In this document: piece after piece, positions 22,851 through 34,951 of the stretch | How positions within the stretch are numbered: position 1 is the first letter of the stretch | Layout: every line of letters starts with the position of its first letter | Assembly: GCF_023159225.1 (NCBI RefSeq) | Contig: NC_063188.1 | Span: 14,777,086-14,841,085, forward strand | Reading direction: 5' to 3' | Length of the DNA: 64,000 bases | From: Perognathus longimembris pacificus | Lineage: Eukaryota; Chordata; Mammalia; Rodentia; Heteromyidae | Notes under the pieces: model-generated | Database searches by the model: none | What the model was told of the DNA's origin: nothing | What the model saw: the letters and a program-made list of their open reading frames with translations, nothing else | Program-made: the position numbers and the translations under genes

Positions 22851-25424
22851 TTGCATCAGAGGGATGCACCATGATACTCCACACATGCATATATTGCCTT
22901 CTTGTCAGAATAACCATGTCTTTTGCTTTTCTTAGTCCATTTCCAAGTCAAAATAGGTCATCACCTTTCATTCAGACTCTTTAGTTTCATTGACACTTTT
23001 TAGTTGTAATGTATTTCACAATTATTTGCCCTCTTGTTTTTTCCCTTACCCTTTCTACTTTCTCCTAATATGACATTCCATAGTTAGAAAACAATTGTCT
23101 ACATATAACACACATTACATATGTATGCATGCATACACATGCATATGACCAAGATAATGTATTTTAGATCTGATCTCCACATGAGTGAGAACATACCATG
23201 TTGAATCTTTTGAGCTTTGTTTATTCCCTCACATGATTTTCTTCAATTCTCTCCATTTTTCTGCAAATGACATGGTTTCATTTTTCTTCATGGCTATATA
23301 ATATTCACCCCTATACTCCCTTTCATGTCCTCTCCTCCTGTTTAACATTTTTAACAGATTTCCTTGCCCTATTTTCATACATGCATATGGAATACTATGA
23401 CCATATACCCACCCTCTGTAACAAGCATGCCTTAGCTTCCTGTTCTTTTTTTTTTAGTATATATTAAAACTTCAAGGGGTTTCACTATATTTCATGTGCA
23501 AATAAATTTGAGTTTTACTCAGAATAAATCTCTATTGCCTTTTTCCACACAACCCATTTCTCTATCAGCTTTCATTCAGATTATTTATAGTTCTAATGTA
23601 TTTCAATATTACTAACTTTCTATTCTTTCCATCCTACTAATAATTCCATAGGTAGAACCATGTTCAGTGTTTCATACATGTAAGTTTATACACACACACT
23701 TGTCCATAAAATAAATAAGTCTTTTAGGTCTAGTTTCCATATATGAGTGAAAGCATATGATACTGGCTTTTTGAGTATGACTTACTTTGCAGTCAAATTC
23801 CATACATTTTTCCAGAAGATGACATGATTTCATTTTTCTTTATGGTTGTTTAATACTTTCCTCTTTATTTTTCTCCCTCTTCCACCCTGCTTCCTAAAAC
23901 GATTGCAACTGTTTTCATTGTTCCTTATATAGAAGATTTAGGACCATGTTCACCCTCTACATTTCATCTTTTCCTCTCCTACATATCTCCAAGCAAAACC
24001 TAATATTTGTTCTTTTTTCTGCCTTATGTTCTTCTGACTTATAAAACCATAAAGCCATTCACATACACATTTGCTGTACATGCAGTAGGGAAGGAGAGAG
24101 TAGGGAATTCATGGTGACATTTCTACACATGTGCATGTATATTTCAAGCTATCTCACCTCTGTCATTTTCTTTCATCTGGTCTTAAAAGAAGTTCAACAG
24201 ATTCTGCTGTTCTATTTTCGCACATGAAAAACTAGTTCAACCACATATATCCAGATTGACCTGACCTCTCACTTGTTAGCTCTGCCTACTCCTTATATTC
24301 CTCCCACCCAACAGATCCTGTTTTACTTTCATTTCGTTTGTTTTCAGTGTCATTTATGTTGTAGTCTTAAATTTTTTTTTAGAATTCTTTTTTTTTCTCA
24401 AATTTTTATCAAACTGACGTACAGAGTAGTCTTAAATTTTTAATAAGAGGTTTCAACATCAAACTTATTGCTATTGCTTTCACTCCTTGCCCAACAGATC
24501 CCTGTTAATATCCCTTTCATTGAGCCTCTTTATATGTAGTTACAACGTAGTTTGAAATTGTTCATCCTCTATTTTTTCCATTTCTCTTCCCCTCCTTTTC
24601 TGAAATAGCTCTAGTTAGAACCAAATCATGATAATATGTATATACACACACACATATGTAGATGTATGTATGTGTCCATGAGTATATATGAATTATGTAG
24701 GTCTTTCCTCCACGTATGAAGGAAAACAAAATATTTGGCTTTTTGAGGACTTGTGTTGCTCTAACGATCTCCAGTCCCGTCTTTCCTGTAAATCACATGA
24801 TTTCACTCTTCTTCATGGCTTCATCCCTCTATTTTTCTCCCTTACCCACTTCTGAAAATAATTTCCAGTTTTTTTTCTTTTTTCATAATCTTAAATAGAG
24901 AACTATAACAATTCTTTACTCTCTACACCTTCTCTTTTTGCCCTTTTAACCTCCTGCTGGTATCCACCTCCAAACAAAGCATATCATTCACTTTTTTCTG
25001 CCTTATCCAAGCAAGTGTTCCGAAGGCCTCATCTAGCCATTCATACAAGCCTGGGTGGGTTTACAGTTACAGTTCCACACTTAGTAGGAATGCATCCTAG
25101 TACTAGCTCACCTAATGATGTCTCCCAAACCCACCTCCACACCCGTCTTAAAACAGTGAACAGGTTTCATTGGTTTATTTTGGTACATGCAAATAAATGA
25201 GTTCAACCCTATTTGTTTGTTAGAACAACACCCTCCTAGTGGTTTCCACTTTCAACAGATCCTGTTTCATGTTCTGTCATGTTTTTTCAGCCTCTATTAA
25301 AATTGCATCAAGAGTTTTTTTCTCATATGAACAGTCTATGGATATATACGCATGGATGTACACAGAAAACGAGATTGTAATCATGGAAGTGGAGTAGTCA
25401 TGCTACAGTTCCAAAGGTTATCAC

Positions 25425-26095
25425 TATCACTTCTGCCACGAAGTAAAATATATCACCTCCCAAATTCATGTATTGACATCCTCCCAATGTGACTGTCTAG
25501 ACATAGGGCTTTCAGGAGAAAAATTATAATTAAATGAAATGATAGCATTGGTTTCTAATCCAGTAGGTTTGACAGCCTTATAGAAAGAAAAAAGAACCAG
25601 GCTCTGGTGGCTCATGCCTGTAATTGCAGTTACTCAAGAGGCTGAGATCTGAGGATCACAGTTCAAGCCATCTCAGGAAAGTCCCCATACTCTTATCTCC
25701 AATTAACCACCGGAAAAATGGAAATGGCACAAAGAGGCTCAGGGACAGCACCCAGGCCCCAAGTTCAAGCTCCACAACTTAACAAAAAAAATCTCTTCTT
25801 AAGCCTTCTTGCTAGGACCTCCTCCTCCTTATCCTCCCCTCCCACCTCTCCTTTATCTCCTTTTTTCTTTTTCTTCCCACATTCTCTCCTTCCTATACAC
25901 AGAGCAGAGTCCATGTGAGGACCTAGGGAGAGAGTACCCCCATCAAGTCAGGAAGAGGCCTCTAAGCCTCTTCTGGAAACCAAACCCTACTGTAACTTGC
26001 TCTTGAACTTGCTAGCCTTAGAACTGTGGGAAAACTCGATTAGGTATTTGTTGTGGCAGCCTGAGCTAAAGCATCCTACATCCTTTTTCTAGCCC
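25425..26095 (+). mobile_element. MaLR-type (MLT1-like) solo LTR, old
   Basis: Blocks follow the MLT1 LTR order: CCCAAATTCATGTATTGACATC, AATGTGACTGTC, TAGGGCTTTCAGG, CCTTATAGAAAG, then CCATGTGAGGAC, AGAACTGTGGGAAA and GTTGTGGCAGCCTGAG. The LTR is split by a SINE at 25596-25795. No internal retroviral sequence is seen beside it. Confidence 0.65.
25596..25795 (+). repeat. 7SL-like/Geo composite SINE inside the LTR
   Basis: GGTGGCTCATGCCTGTAATT head, CCAATTAACCACCGG junction, deleted Geo half ending AAGTTCAAGCTCC. Confidence 0.85.
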
Positions 26096-28055
26096 TAGAA
26101 GATCTGTGGGAAAAATAACCACAGAATAGTGCCTACATATAAAAGACAGATAAAGAAATTCCCTTCATGGTAGCTTGGTGTTTACAATTATTTAAAGAGC
26201 GATTTGATTTATAGCTCTGTTTTAATAGTAGAACTGCATTTGACATAATAATTCAATTCCATGGCTACTCTAATCTCGGTGAGCAAGTGGAGTTGGGGGG
26301 ATTGCATTCCTTGCTTGTGATTTACATGTCCTGACATCTACTGTAATGACTTCCACTGCAAAGGCCATTGCTATGTTGTGTGTGCCGCTTCAATCTTGCT
26401 GGCAAACTTCTGAGAACTGCACTAACAAGTTCAATTGAGAAACGAGTGGCATGCCTAATTAATTACATCCCTTTCTCAAATTTCACCAACTACTACACAT
26501 CTTGCCTCTTAAAAACTAAGTGAAAATGAGTTTTTTCTCATACCTCCCTTTTCGATAAATTCAGACAGACTTGGCCATTTGTTTAGGCAATCATTGGAAA
26601 TTAAGCTTTTTGAAAACAATTCAAGTCTTCACGAGCATGTCTCTCTTGAAAGTTTCAAATACATTTTTTAAGGATGTCATTAGTACCTGAGCTCCTTAAC
26701 TAGCTACTGTACTTCAGGTTAGTCTTTGAAGCCAGAGTTCTGCCATCCAAGAGCTATCTCAGTGATTATCTTCTAGGAGTGTAGCAGATGTTTTAGCAGA
26801 TAACACCTGTAACTTTAGTGTCAACATTGTAGTTTAGTGACAGTACCCAAGAGCCAGTTATTCTGTTGGTTAAGCTAAATTGATAACCAAATGGGGTAAT
26901 AAAATGCAAAGGGGTTTCAAGAACATGGTTTGCTATGATTATTTAGGATGTATCATTAGCCATTATTACACCAACTAATTTAAGTGGATGGCGTTCAATT
27001 TTCAAGTCACTCAGATTTTAAGAATAATAGAATAAGAGAATGAGGTTCATTATGGGCCAAGGGGGGGGGGGAGTACATGGGAAGCTTGGAAAGGGATAGA
27101 ATCTTAAAACCAGCTAAGCCCATAATGCATTCCAGTGAATTGTTAAGATGCTATTATTATGTTAAGAAGTTCTCTGTGTTCCTATAAAGGTCTCTGGGAG
27201 CATTTTCTGTTGGCCATTAAGGCAGAGCAAGGCAAACCAGACAGCCAATTGTGACTTGAATGCTCAGTGCTATAAAACTATTATGTGAATCTATTTCAGT
27301 TTAGGTATGGAAAATGACAGTGCCTTGGTGCTGTTTGCATCATTAAAACTCAGAAAGAAAAATGTAAAGTGAGCAGAAAAGGAGGGGAAAACCTTAATTG
27401 AAGCTGTGGGACCCATGACACTCCCACCTGCTCAGCCACATCTATCCTTGAAAAATTAAATCCTGTTTAGAGGATGCAGAATGAGTCACTTCTTGAGAAT
27501 CTCTGAAAGGCTGTTAACCTTTTGCCTGCATGTAGGAAACATAGCCACAGGAATTTGCCCTAACTCGGCACTAGAAAGTCAAAGTCAGGATAAGACAGGC
27601 ATTCTTGGATCGTATCCAGGAGAGTTTAGTTACTGAAATAACAGACATCTTCATTTACTTAAGTTCTCTCCTCCAGGCCAACACAACTTGTACTTTCTGC
27701 CTTTTGTATTGCTTTCCATCATCTCTAGAATGCCACTATGCTAGTCTTTCACTGAAATAGAATAAAATCCCAAGGTAGACTGGCAAGAGGACTACTGTAC
27801 TTAGGAGCTTTGAGTTCCAGTCTTGGCTCAAATACTTAGAACTTTTCACACCCAAATATCCTTATCTGTGAAGCTTGGCTGAATGGCTAACAATCTCTTA
27901 TGTCCTGTCAAAAACAAAGACTTCTTAAGTCCCTGCACTTGGAGACTTAACCTCAGAGAGGTTGCTTACTCTGTGGACTTCTGGCATGTGGAAGGAGATA
28001 GGATTTACTTGCAGGTGGAAAGGAACACTGGCCAGGCTCCTGAACCTTCACATTA
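26096..28055. other. SINE-poor 2 kb, candidate conserved non-coding DNA
   Basis: No SINE, L1 or LTR recognised for about 2 kb in a region that otherwise averages a SINE every kilobase. It contains homeodomain-type TAATTA (CCTAATTAATTACATCCC near 26455) and an 11-G run at 27061. No exon is seen. Confidence 0.45.
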
Positions 28056-28070
28056 AGAATCTACTTCTTG

Positions 28071-28275
28071 GGCTGGGGATATGGCCTAGTGGCAAGAGTG
28101 CCTGCCTCGGATACACGAGGCCCTAGGTTCGATTCCCCAGCACCACATATACAGAAAACCGCCAGAAGCGGTGCTGTGGCTCAAGCGGCAGAGTGCTAGC
28201 CTTGAGCGGGAAGAAGCCAGGGACAGTGCTCAGGCCCTGAGTCCAAGGCCCAGGACTGGCAAAAAAAAAAAAAAA
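28071..28275 (+). repeat. IDL-Geo SINE, GCGGGAAG subfamily, exact target-site duplication
   Basis: AAGAATCTACTTCTTG at 28055-28070 is repeated at 28276-28291. Diagnostic bases are GATACACGAGGCCCTAGG and TTGAGCGGGAAGAAGCC. Confidence 0.96.
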
Positions 28276-28373
28276 AAGAATCTACTTCTTGCTTGACTTA
28301 AGTCTGAAGCTGTTTTATACTTGCACGAAGAAATACTAGCCGCTACTCTGCTCACGTTTTTTGTTTGTTTTTC

Positions 28374-28505
28374 TTTTGCTGGTACTGGGGATTAAACTTA
28401 GGGGCCCCAGTGCTATCCATTATTAGCTTTTCGATTCAAGGCTGGCTTTCTATTACTTGAGCCACAGCTCTGCTTCTGGCTTTTTGGTGATGAATTTTAT
28501 TTAGC
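28374..28505 (-). repeat. Composite SINE, Geo side only
   Basis: TTTGCTGGTACTGGGGATTA and CTTGAGCCACAGCTCTGC; the 7SL-like head is missing. Confidence 0.6.
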
Positions 28506-28509
28506 AAAT

Positions 28510-29500
28510 CTCAGGATTCTGTACAGGAAATACCCCTGCCTTGATGCTTAGGAATTGTTAAATCTCTCTTTCAGCACATATAAACAAGTATCCTAGAAGC
28601 TGCTGAAAACTACTGCAGTAGAAGGTGCTCAGTACAACTCATTGTCCCCTTCCATGAGAAACTTGCAAATTCCCAAGGAAATTCTCAAGAATTTTGACTT
28701 TTGTCAAGAGACACCAAGTAAATCACTACATTATTAAACAGCCTGTTTTCCTGAATGTATTTTCCATTTTTTCTATTTCCAAACATATGGGTGAGCGATA
28801 CATCCAGCAGAAGCCTACATAGCTGCTCAGCAGCTCCTCAGAGAAGTGAGCATAGTGCTGTTCACTAAATTCCTGCTTATCCAGCAGAAACAAGTGGACT
28901 GTAAAGAAAATGTAACTATTCTGGTGTTAGCTTTAAATTTGCACCTGCTATCAAGTATGTGGTTGTCATATGTGCTTCCATGTGTGAAGTCAAAATCATG
29001 AAAAAGTAAAACCTATAAAGCAGTATTTATGAAAACAAGGATATCAAAGCAGTCAGATCCAAGTCCTTTTGCAATGATTTCAAAGTTAAACCCCAAAGTA
29101 AGGATTTCCTTTTACAACCACTTCCTGCTTGCTGAGTCAAACCAGTCTCATTTTATTTCATGAGTGGACTGCTTGATATAACATTAAGTGGGAGATGTTA
29201 TAAGTACTTGCACCTTCAAATATCAGAATAACTGGTTGCTACGATACGACTAGCTAAGGTTATTGCTCAGCAACTTCAGGGAGAATTCAACATTAACAGA
29301 GGCTGATAGCATTTTAAGAGGGGAAGGACAAGGCCAGGATAATGAAACTTGGAAGTCTAGGTTAATGTGTCCAGGGGAAGGGGAGGGGCTTGATTAGAAT
29401 TACATAGAAAATTATGGCATAATGGTTTAGAATTGGTAGGCATGGTAAGATTTTGGGGGCAAGATAAGTTCAACAACAATCATAGGGTACAAAGTTTATC
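28510..29500. other. Non-coding stretch without repeats
   Basis: Nothing recognised; see also the SINE-poor segments on either side. Confidence 0.4.
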
Positions 29501-29502
29501 TT

Positions 29503-29742
29503 TTTTCCCCTGGTCCTGATACTTGAACCCTGGGCCCAGGCACTGTCCCTGAGCTTCATTTTGCTCAAGATGAGCACTCTACCACTTAAGCCCATGGCAC
29601 TACTTCCAACTTTTTGGAGTAGTTTATTAGAGATAAAAGTCTACTGGACTTTTCCTGCCTGGGCTAGCTTCAAACTGTGATCCTTAAATCTAGGCCTCCT
29701 GAATAGTTAGAATTATAGGCCTGAGCCACTGTCACCTGGTTC
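29503..29742 (-). repeat. 7SL-like/Geo composite SINE
   Basis: CCCCTGGTCCTGATACTTGA to GGCCTGAGCCACTGTCACC. CAAAGTTTATCTTTT and CAAAGTTAATCTTTT flank it. Confidence 0.82.
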
Positions 29743-29759
29743 CCAAAGTTAATCTTTTA

Positions 29760-30110
29760 GTCTGTTCAGTCTGCTGTGACAAGATACCATAAACAAGGGT
29801 GGCTTAAGGACAACAGAAATTGATTTCTCATAGTTAATGAAGCTGGGATGTCCGAAGTCAATTGTTAGCTGGTTTGGCAGTCTCATAAGGTAACAGTTCC
29901 TGATTCATAGAGTAAGGGCTTGTTCTCGTAGTGGAAGGGGCTAACTAGCTCCCTGTGGTCTCTTTAACAAGAACATATATTGAAATTGCAAGGGCTCATC
30001 TCTCATGACCCAAAGGCCACAGTTTCTAAGGTCATGGCTTTGGAGGTTAAGATATAAGTACTGAAGAGAGGATATTCAACTCAGTACATCATACTTTCTA
30101 TTGAAGACTT
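29760..30110 (-). mobile_element. MaLR-type solo LTR, antisense
   Basis: GTCTGTTCAGTCTGCTGTGAC, GATACCATAAACAAGGGTGG, ACAGAAATTGATTTCTCA and AAGCTGGGATGTCCGAAGTC follow the reverse complement of the MLT1/MST-type LTR 3' half. Diverged, with no retroviral internal region. Confidence 0.6.
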
Positions 30111-33100
30111 GCTAGAATGAAGAAGCAAAGTATTTGAAATATGAATCTTCCTGGGCAAGAGTGTCAGAACAGTAAAATACCGGTAAGTATGTATAGTGGA
30201 AAAGTAAATATATTCGTGAAAGTGATAAACCCTATGGGATGTGTGGCGGGTTCTCAACCTTACTGTACATGGGGAATAAATGTGCTTTGCTGTTCTCTAG
30301 ATACTTTAGCATTTTAACGTCACAGAGGGAACCAAGTATGCTATTAGGTTGGGAGAATGATATATTCATTTATGAAGGAGATAACATTTGTGATCATAGG
30401 ATATAAATTTATGGATTTGGGGTAGTAGTTTATTTTTCCCTCTCATTTCCCGTGGTTCCTTGTCTTTTCTCTCTTCCTTCTTCTCTTCTTTTACACCTGT
30501 ATACATATGTGTGCACACACTGATACTTGGCAGAAAAGAGGAAAAAGATCTGGATATTGCTGAATACCACTTACGTAGGGAGCTGAGTGAAAATCACTTC
30601 CTCTATAAGTGTGATTAAGATTTGAGGAATCTATTATTAATGCTATATTTCAGGATAAGTTACAAAAAATTAAGGCAAATTGAATTTTTCTTGCGTTTTT
30701 CCTGTTCCGGGAACTGATATTTTAACTAAGACATGGTATTTGAAGGTATTCTGCGCGGGGGGGGGGGGGGGGGGTTGTCCTAACACTTGGGGCATTTAAC
30801 ACATTTTCAAATTTACTTTCCAAACAAGAACTGTGCAAATTATTGCACTCCTTTTAATAGGCCTATGTTTTATTTATCTTTAACAATACTGAAGCTCAGT
30901 TGAATTGTTGCCCAGGGTTCTTAACGTTGGAAAGAAAAACGTTGTAGCTCCCCCTTGTGTTGCATGAGGTAAAAAACACCCCTGAGATGTGGGAGGGAAA
31001 AGTATCTGGGTGTGCCTGGCAGCTTCAGTAGCCCAGGGAATCTTCTAACAGGCAGCTCAATTTTCATTGGTTCCAAAAGACTTCTTAAACTTTCTATAAT
31101 GCTGCTTTTCTTTTCAACTAAATAAATTTTAGAGCTAGTGAATGACAGCATTGGTTAGTATCTTTCAAGTGCACCTGCAACTTAGGCTTGCACAAACCAA
31201 CTTCCGTCAGTCTCTTATTGTCTGAGTTAGCTTGTTGATACCAAGCTAACCTGCCCTGCAGCACTCACTAGCCACTGTATTCCTATCAGTCCTCCAGACA
31301 TCTAGACATCTCAGGGGATTAAAACAAAGGCTATCCGTTGTTCCCCTTTCAGCTGTGATCTAGCCTGTGTTCTTTTTATACTTCATATTGTCTAATTTTT
31401 TAAATTGGTCATAGGCCCTACTTGCAGTAGTGTCTAGCCACTCCATGCTTAGAGAATTAAGGATCTACAGCAGCACTCCCCACTGTAATCGTGTGCATAG
31501 AGACAGTGAACATGGTATCCTAGAGTTAGGAACGCTTGGTTGCCAAGGAAGTGGCAATTTGCTTTCTTGACAAATTAAGTAAGTGAAATTCTTTAACTGG
31601 TACTTTTAAGCTAAAACCACTTGACGTTTTCAGTTCTGCTGATTTTTCTTTGCCTTGAGGCGGAATTGTTCTTCATACTGTGGTTTGTTGTAACTATTTG
31701 TCTGCTTCTCTGTAACTATGGCTATTTGTCCAGAAGGTTGGTGAGATTGGAATGCCTTACATGGAAGCAACAAGAGGAGAGGAAATGAGACCCAGTAATT
31801 TGCAGGCTAGATTCTTAACACAGAAAAGACAAGAAATTAGTTAAATTAATTTGCATAGGTATGGGGAAATGGACAAAAACATCTAGGTTTATGTGTGCTC
31901 AAAATTGTAACTGCGAAACTCCATCAGTCTCTAAAAACTAGTTCTCCTATAGAGACATGGCTGAATTTTTGGAATTACTTCCCTTGGGACCCAACAGCTA
32001 GTATCCTTCTCAGATAAGTTGAGTTCTCCAGCTCATCTTTTGCAATTTCCTGTTCTAAAACAGTGTATCAAAAGATTGTTTTTCTTGGAAGCTTACCTTT
32101 TGCTGACACACTTCCTTTTGGGATTGTTTGCTTCAGGAGGTTGTTTCTCTAAGTGGTTATCTTCCACTCTGGATATAGAATCTTGGACCGCCTCCTCTCC
32201 AGATAGGAGAAAAGGAAGTAGCTTTCACTATTGCCTCCTCTTGCCTTGTCAGAGGAGCACATCATTATCATGAACTGTGTCACTCAGGCACCACATTCTT
32301 TGTTCCTTTCCAGCTCCAGAGTGAACACTCTTGAACTTTACAATTTGGACTTACACGCTTAGACATTTGGCCTTTTTAGTAAATACCTGCTCTGCTTTGT
32401 ACCCTCACCACCACCACCATATGAGATGTCTCACACCTCTTTGGAAAAGAATCCCCAGTCTTAGTTGTCCTCCCCCAACTTGCCTTGGTCATTGGAGTAA
32501 GGGAGATGCTACAGTGTTCCCTATTATGAAAATACTTCATCCTAGTGATCGTTTATAACTGTATTTGTTGCACACATAATTCTTGTACAATGTGATTGTA
32601 GTTACTGAGTTTTGTGCCTTTGCCAATGTTCCATTTTATCGGTTTTTAAATTATAGAAGATGCTGATTGCTTAAATGGTTTTTAAGGACAACACCCTCAT
32701 TGAAGTATATATACATTTTAAGTTTGGTAGGTACTGACTGAGCCTCACCTCTCTCATTTAGACTGTTCCTAGCATCATAGTCAGCTTGATCATCTAGTAA
32801 CAGTTCCAGCCCGTTCATCAGCCCTTTAAAAAAAAACAGACTCTACTCTTCAGAAAAACAAAAATAGTTTGTGTGTACACTGGGATTTGAGTTTGTGGCG
32901 TTGGAATTCGCTGGTCAATACATTTGAGCTGTGTCTCTACCATCTATGAAAATTCTTCAGTTACACATTTTAGAAGGTTTTTATCCGTCCAATTTCATCA
33001 TTGCCCTGGACAAAGGAAGATTTTACTCTGTATGTGTTGCACAAAATCATTGTTCTCTGATAACTATTAACTTTGTGACTGGAATAGCAGTCCAAGATAA

Positions 33101-33125
33101 CACAGGTAAAGTGAGTCTTAGAGAA
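30111..33125. other. 3 kb without SINEs, candidate conserved non-coding DNA
   Basis: No gene or transposon recognised, apart from an 18-G run at 30757-30774. Short open frames at 30921-31151, 32019-32273 and 32331-32558 lack any recognisable domain and were not called. Confidence 0.4.
30757..30774 (+). repeat. Poly-G run
   Basis: Eighteen G in a row; possible quadruplex and sequencing-error site. Confidence 0.9.
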
Positions 33126-33127
33126 AA

Positions 33128-33410
33128 TGACTGGGCACAGTGGCTTGTGCTGGCTGCTCAGGAAGATGAGATCAGGAGGATCCTACTTTGAGGCAAGTCT
33201 GGGGCAAGAAATTAGTGACCTTGGCTCAACAACAAGCTGAATATAGTGGTGCATACCTGTCACCCCATCTATGTGGGAAGCATAAATGTGAGTCCTGCTT
33301 GAAAAGTGACTAGATTTAAAAGGGCTTTAAGGATATGGCTCAACTGGTAGAATACCTACCTAGCAAGCCTGAGGCCCTGAAGTCAAACACTAGTAATTTT
33401 TAAAAACTGA
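33128..33410 (+). repeat. Old B1-like plus ID-like SINE
   Basis: ACTGGGCACAGTGGCTTGTG head, then an ID-like end with AAGGATATGGCTCAACTGGT and GAGGCCCTGAAGTCAAAC. Confidence 0.55.
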
Positions 33411-33750
33411 TTGCTTCATGAATTCCACGATAGGAAAAATCAAACCTGGCAACTATCTAAACAAAGTGACATTTGAACAGAGCCTTAAAAGGAAGGGTAA
33501 AACCAAAGTAGATACAAGAGAAATATTAAGGAATTCTAGGCAAAAGGGAAATATCATAAGAAGCCAAGATGGCAGGAAACGGACGTTTAGGTAACACAAA
33601 CTGAATTTATCTTAAAAGGTTTCATTAAAAATATCTTACTCTTTCATCTTTGGGTTTAGACTAGTTGATGTCCATAGTTGACTAGATATCAACAAACATT
33701 TTGGTCATTAAGAGGAAAAAAATAAACGAATACCATAGCAGAAAGGATTG
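33411..33750 (+). repeat. Possible ancient interspersed repeat
   Basis: GTGACATTTGAACAGAGCC and AATTCTAGGCAAAAGGG recall a widely dispersed old mammalian repeat, but I cannot name the family. No gene. Confidence 0.25.
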
Positions 33751-33751
33751 C

Positions 33752-33767
33752 AAAAATACTTGAAAGG
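33752..33767 (+). repeat. L1 target-site duplication, 5' copy
   Basis: AAAAATACTTGAAAGG here is repeated at 40258-40273 after the poly-A tail. Removing the element restores a continuous host sequence. Confidence 0.93.
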
Positions 33768-34951
33768 AATTAAGGAGAAAGATGGCGCCGAGACAATAGG
33801 GAGGCACCCCGACTCGCACCAACTGAATAGCGAGCTGGGAACTCCAACACCCAACACTCCACCAAGAAACCAGCAAAACCAGCATCCAGAAGCAGTGGAG
33901 AAACGCAGGAAAACAAAAAGGAGCAAAAAAGAAGAACCGAAAACCTACACGGAGCCGGAGATTAATCGGGGCACCCTCCCCCCACCAGCCGGCCCTGGCC
34001 CAAACAGGGTCAGGCTGGGAAAGGGAAACCCGGCGATCGGCAGACAGGTTGCCAGGAGCGCAGAATCCATATAGCGGGAGACCCCACGGACACAAAGCAG
34101 GGTGCGGACCAAGACACACCCAGCAGCGACGAGAAGTTCGGGTCCACACCGGATTCGGACAAGGGAACCCAGCGCGGCAGAAAGAGGGAACGGGGGAGCC
34201 ACCACGACACTTCGCCAACCCCTGAAGGGCCAACGGCGGTGCGGGACACGCACACAAAGCAGCAAAAGTGAGTCCCCCATAATCCCTTCCCCCAACGGGA
34301 GACCCAAGCCCGACAAAGACGATATATCTCCCTCCCTCCCCCTCCCCACTCCCGTGGGAACAAAGATTCCCCAAATCAGGCGGGAAGCTCCCAGCAGGCA
34401 CTGGGAAGCCAGTCTAGCAGGGGAAGGGCGGAACAGCCCCAAGCCCCCAAAGGTTCCTGAACTGGCAGAACCGGCCCCGTCCCCTTCCCAACAGGGGCCA
34501 GGGACGGCCGGCAGGGCAAGCCCCACCCGAGGCGCCTAGACCTTGCGGACTCTTACAACTAAAATCACAGGCGCTGGTGGGCAATACCAGCCCAGCAGGG
34601 TCACCTGAGCCTGATCTCGTTCCCCCTCCTCGAAGCGGAGGCGAGGTCTGAGGGTGCCAAGCCACACCCGGACAGTCGATCCCACTGGGCCCCACACATA
34701 CTGCTTCCCCCCCCCAACGGACTCGCGGGAGGGCGCAAGCACAACCCAACAACCCAGGGCTCGCTCTGGGAGGCAGACCCCACTTAAGTGCCTGTTGTAG
34801 GGGACTCACAGTGCACAGGAGGGCGGGGCCCCGGCGAAAGCGCCCGCTCTGATAGGCGTGCCCTGCACTGGTGGGCGGGGCCACAGCGACAGCACCTGCT
34901 GACGCAGACACGCCTACACAGAAGGGAGGGAAGAACTACACAGACTTCCAG
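33768..34951 (+). promoter_or_regulatory. L1 5' UTR with internal promoter
   Basis: GC- and CpG-rich leader of 1,184 bases without tandem monomers, so it is the single-unit type (as in human) rather than the mouse monomer type. Near its start, AAGATGGCG (33779-33787) matches the YY1 site that sets the start of human L1 transcription. Two GGGCGGGGCC SP1-type boxes lie at 34821-34830 and 34873-34882, just before ORF1. Long antisense open frames cross it but start on non-ATG codons and were not called. Confidence 0.8.

Larger units (their letters stand above)
21530..25420 (-). repeat. Decayed L1-like repeat tract with several similar units
   Basis: Pyrimidine-rich tract in which the same ordered phrases recur. 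ATGATTTCATTTTTCTTTATGG-type blocks occur near 23270, 23830 and 24795; AACAGATCCTGTT-type blocks near 24313, 24493 and 25253; TACATGCAAATAAAT-type blocks near 23480 and 25185. Parts (TTTTATTGTCAAGGTGATGTACAGAGGGG at 21822, split here for reading; GGCTCACTTCACTTAGTATG near 22553) are antisense L1 3' end and ORF2 tail. Nested L1 fragments or a degenerate tandem repeat would both fit. Confidence 0.5.

Noticed and set aside
25425..30110. A complete endogenous retrovirus between the two MaLR-type LTRs
   Set aside because: The LTRs are in opposite orientations and no gag, pol or env-like frame lies between them, so they are separate solo LTRs.
30921..33191. Short open frames in the SINE-free block as exons
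   Set aside because: No domain similarity recognised and no convincing splice-site framing.
33570..33585. CCAAGATGGCAGG as a second L1 5' end or YY1 promoter
   Set aside because: It lies in sequence resembling an ancient repeat, upstream of the L1 target-site duplication, with no L1 sequence following it.
33682..34911. Antisense frames of 117-239 codons in the L1 5' UTR as genes or an ORF0 equivalent
   Set aside because: The ones inspected begin with GTG, overlap in several frames and fit the stop-poor GC-rich composition.
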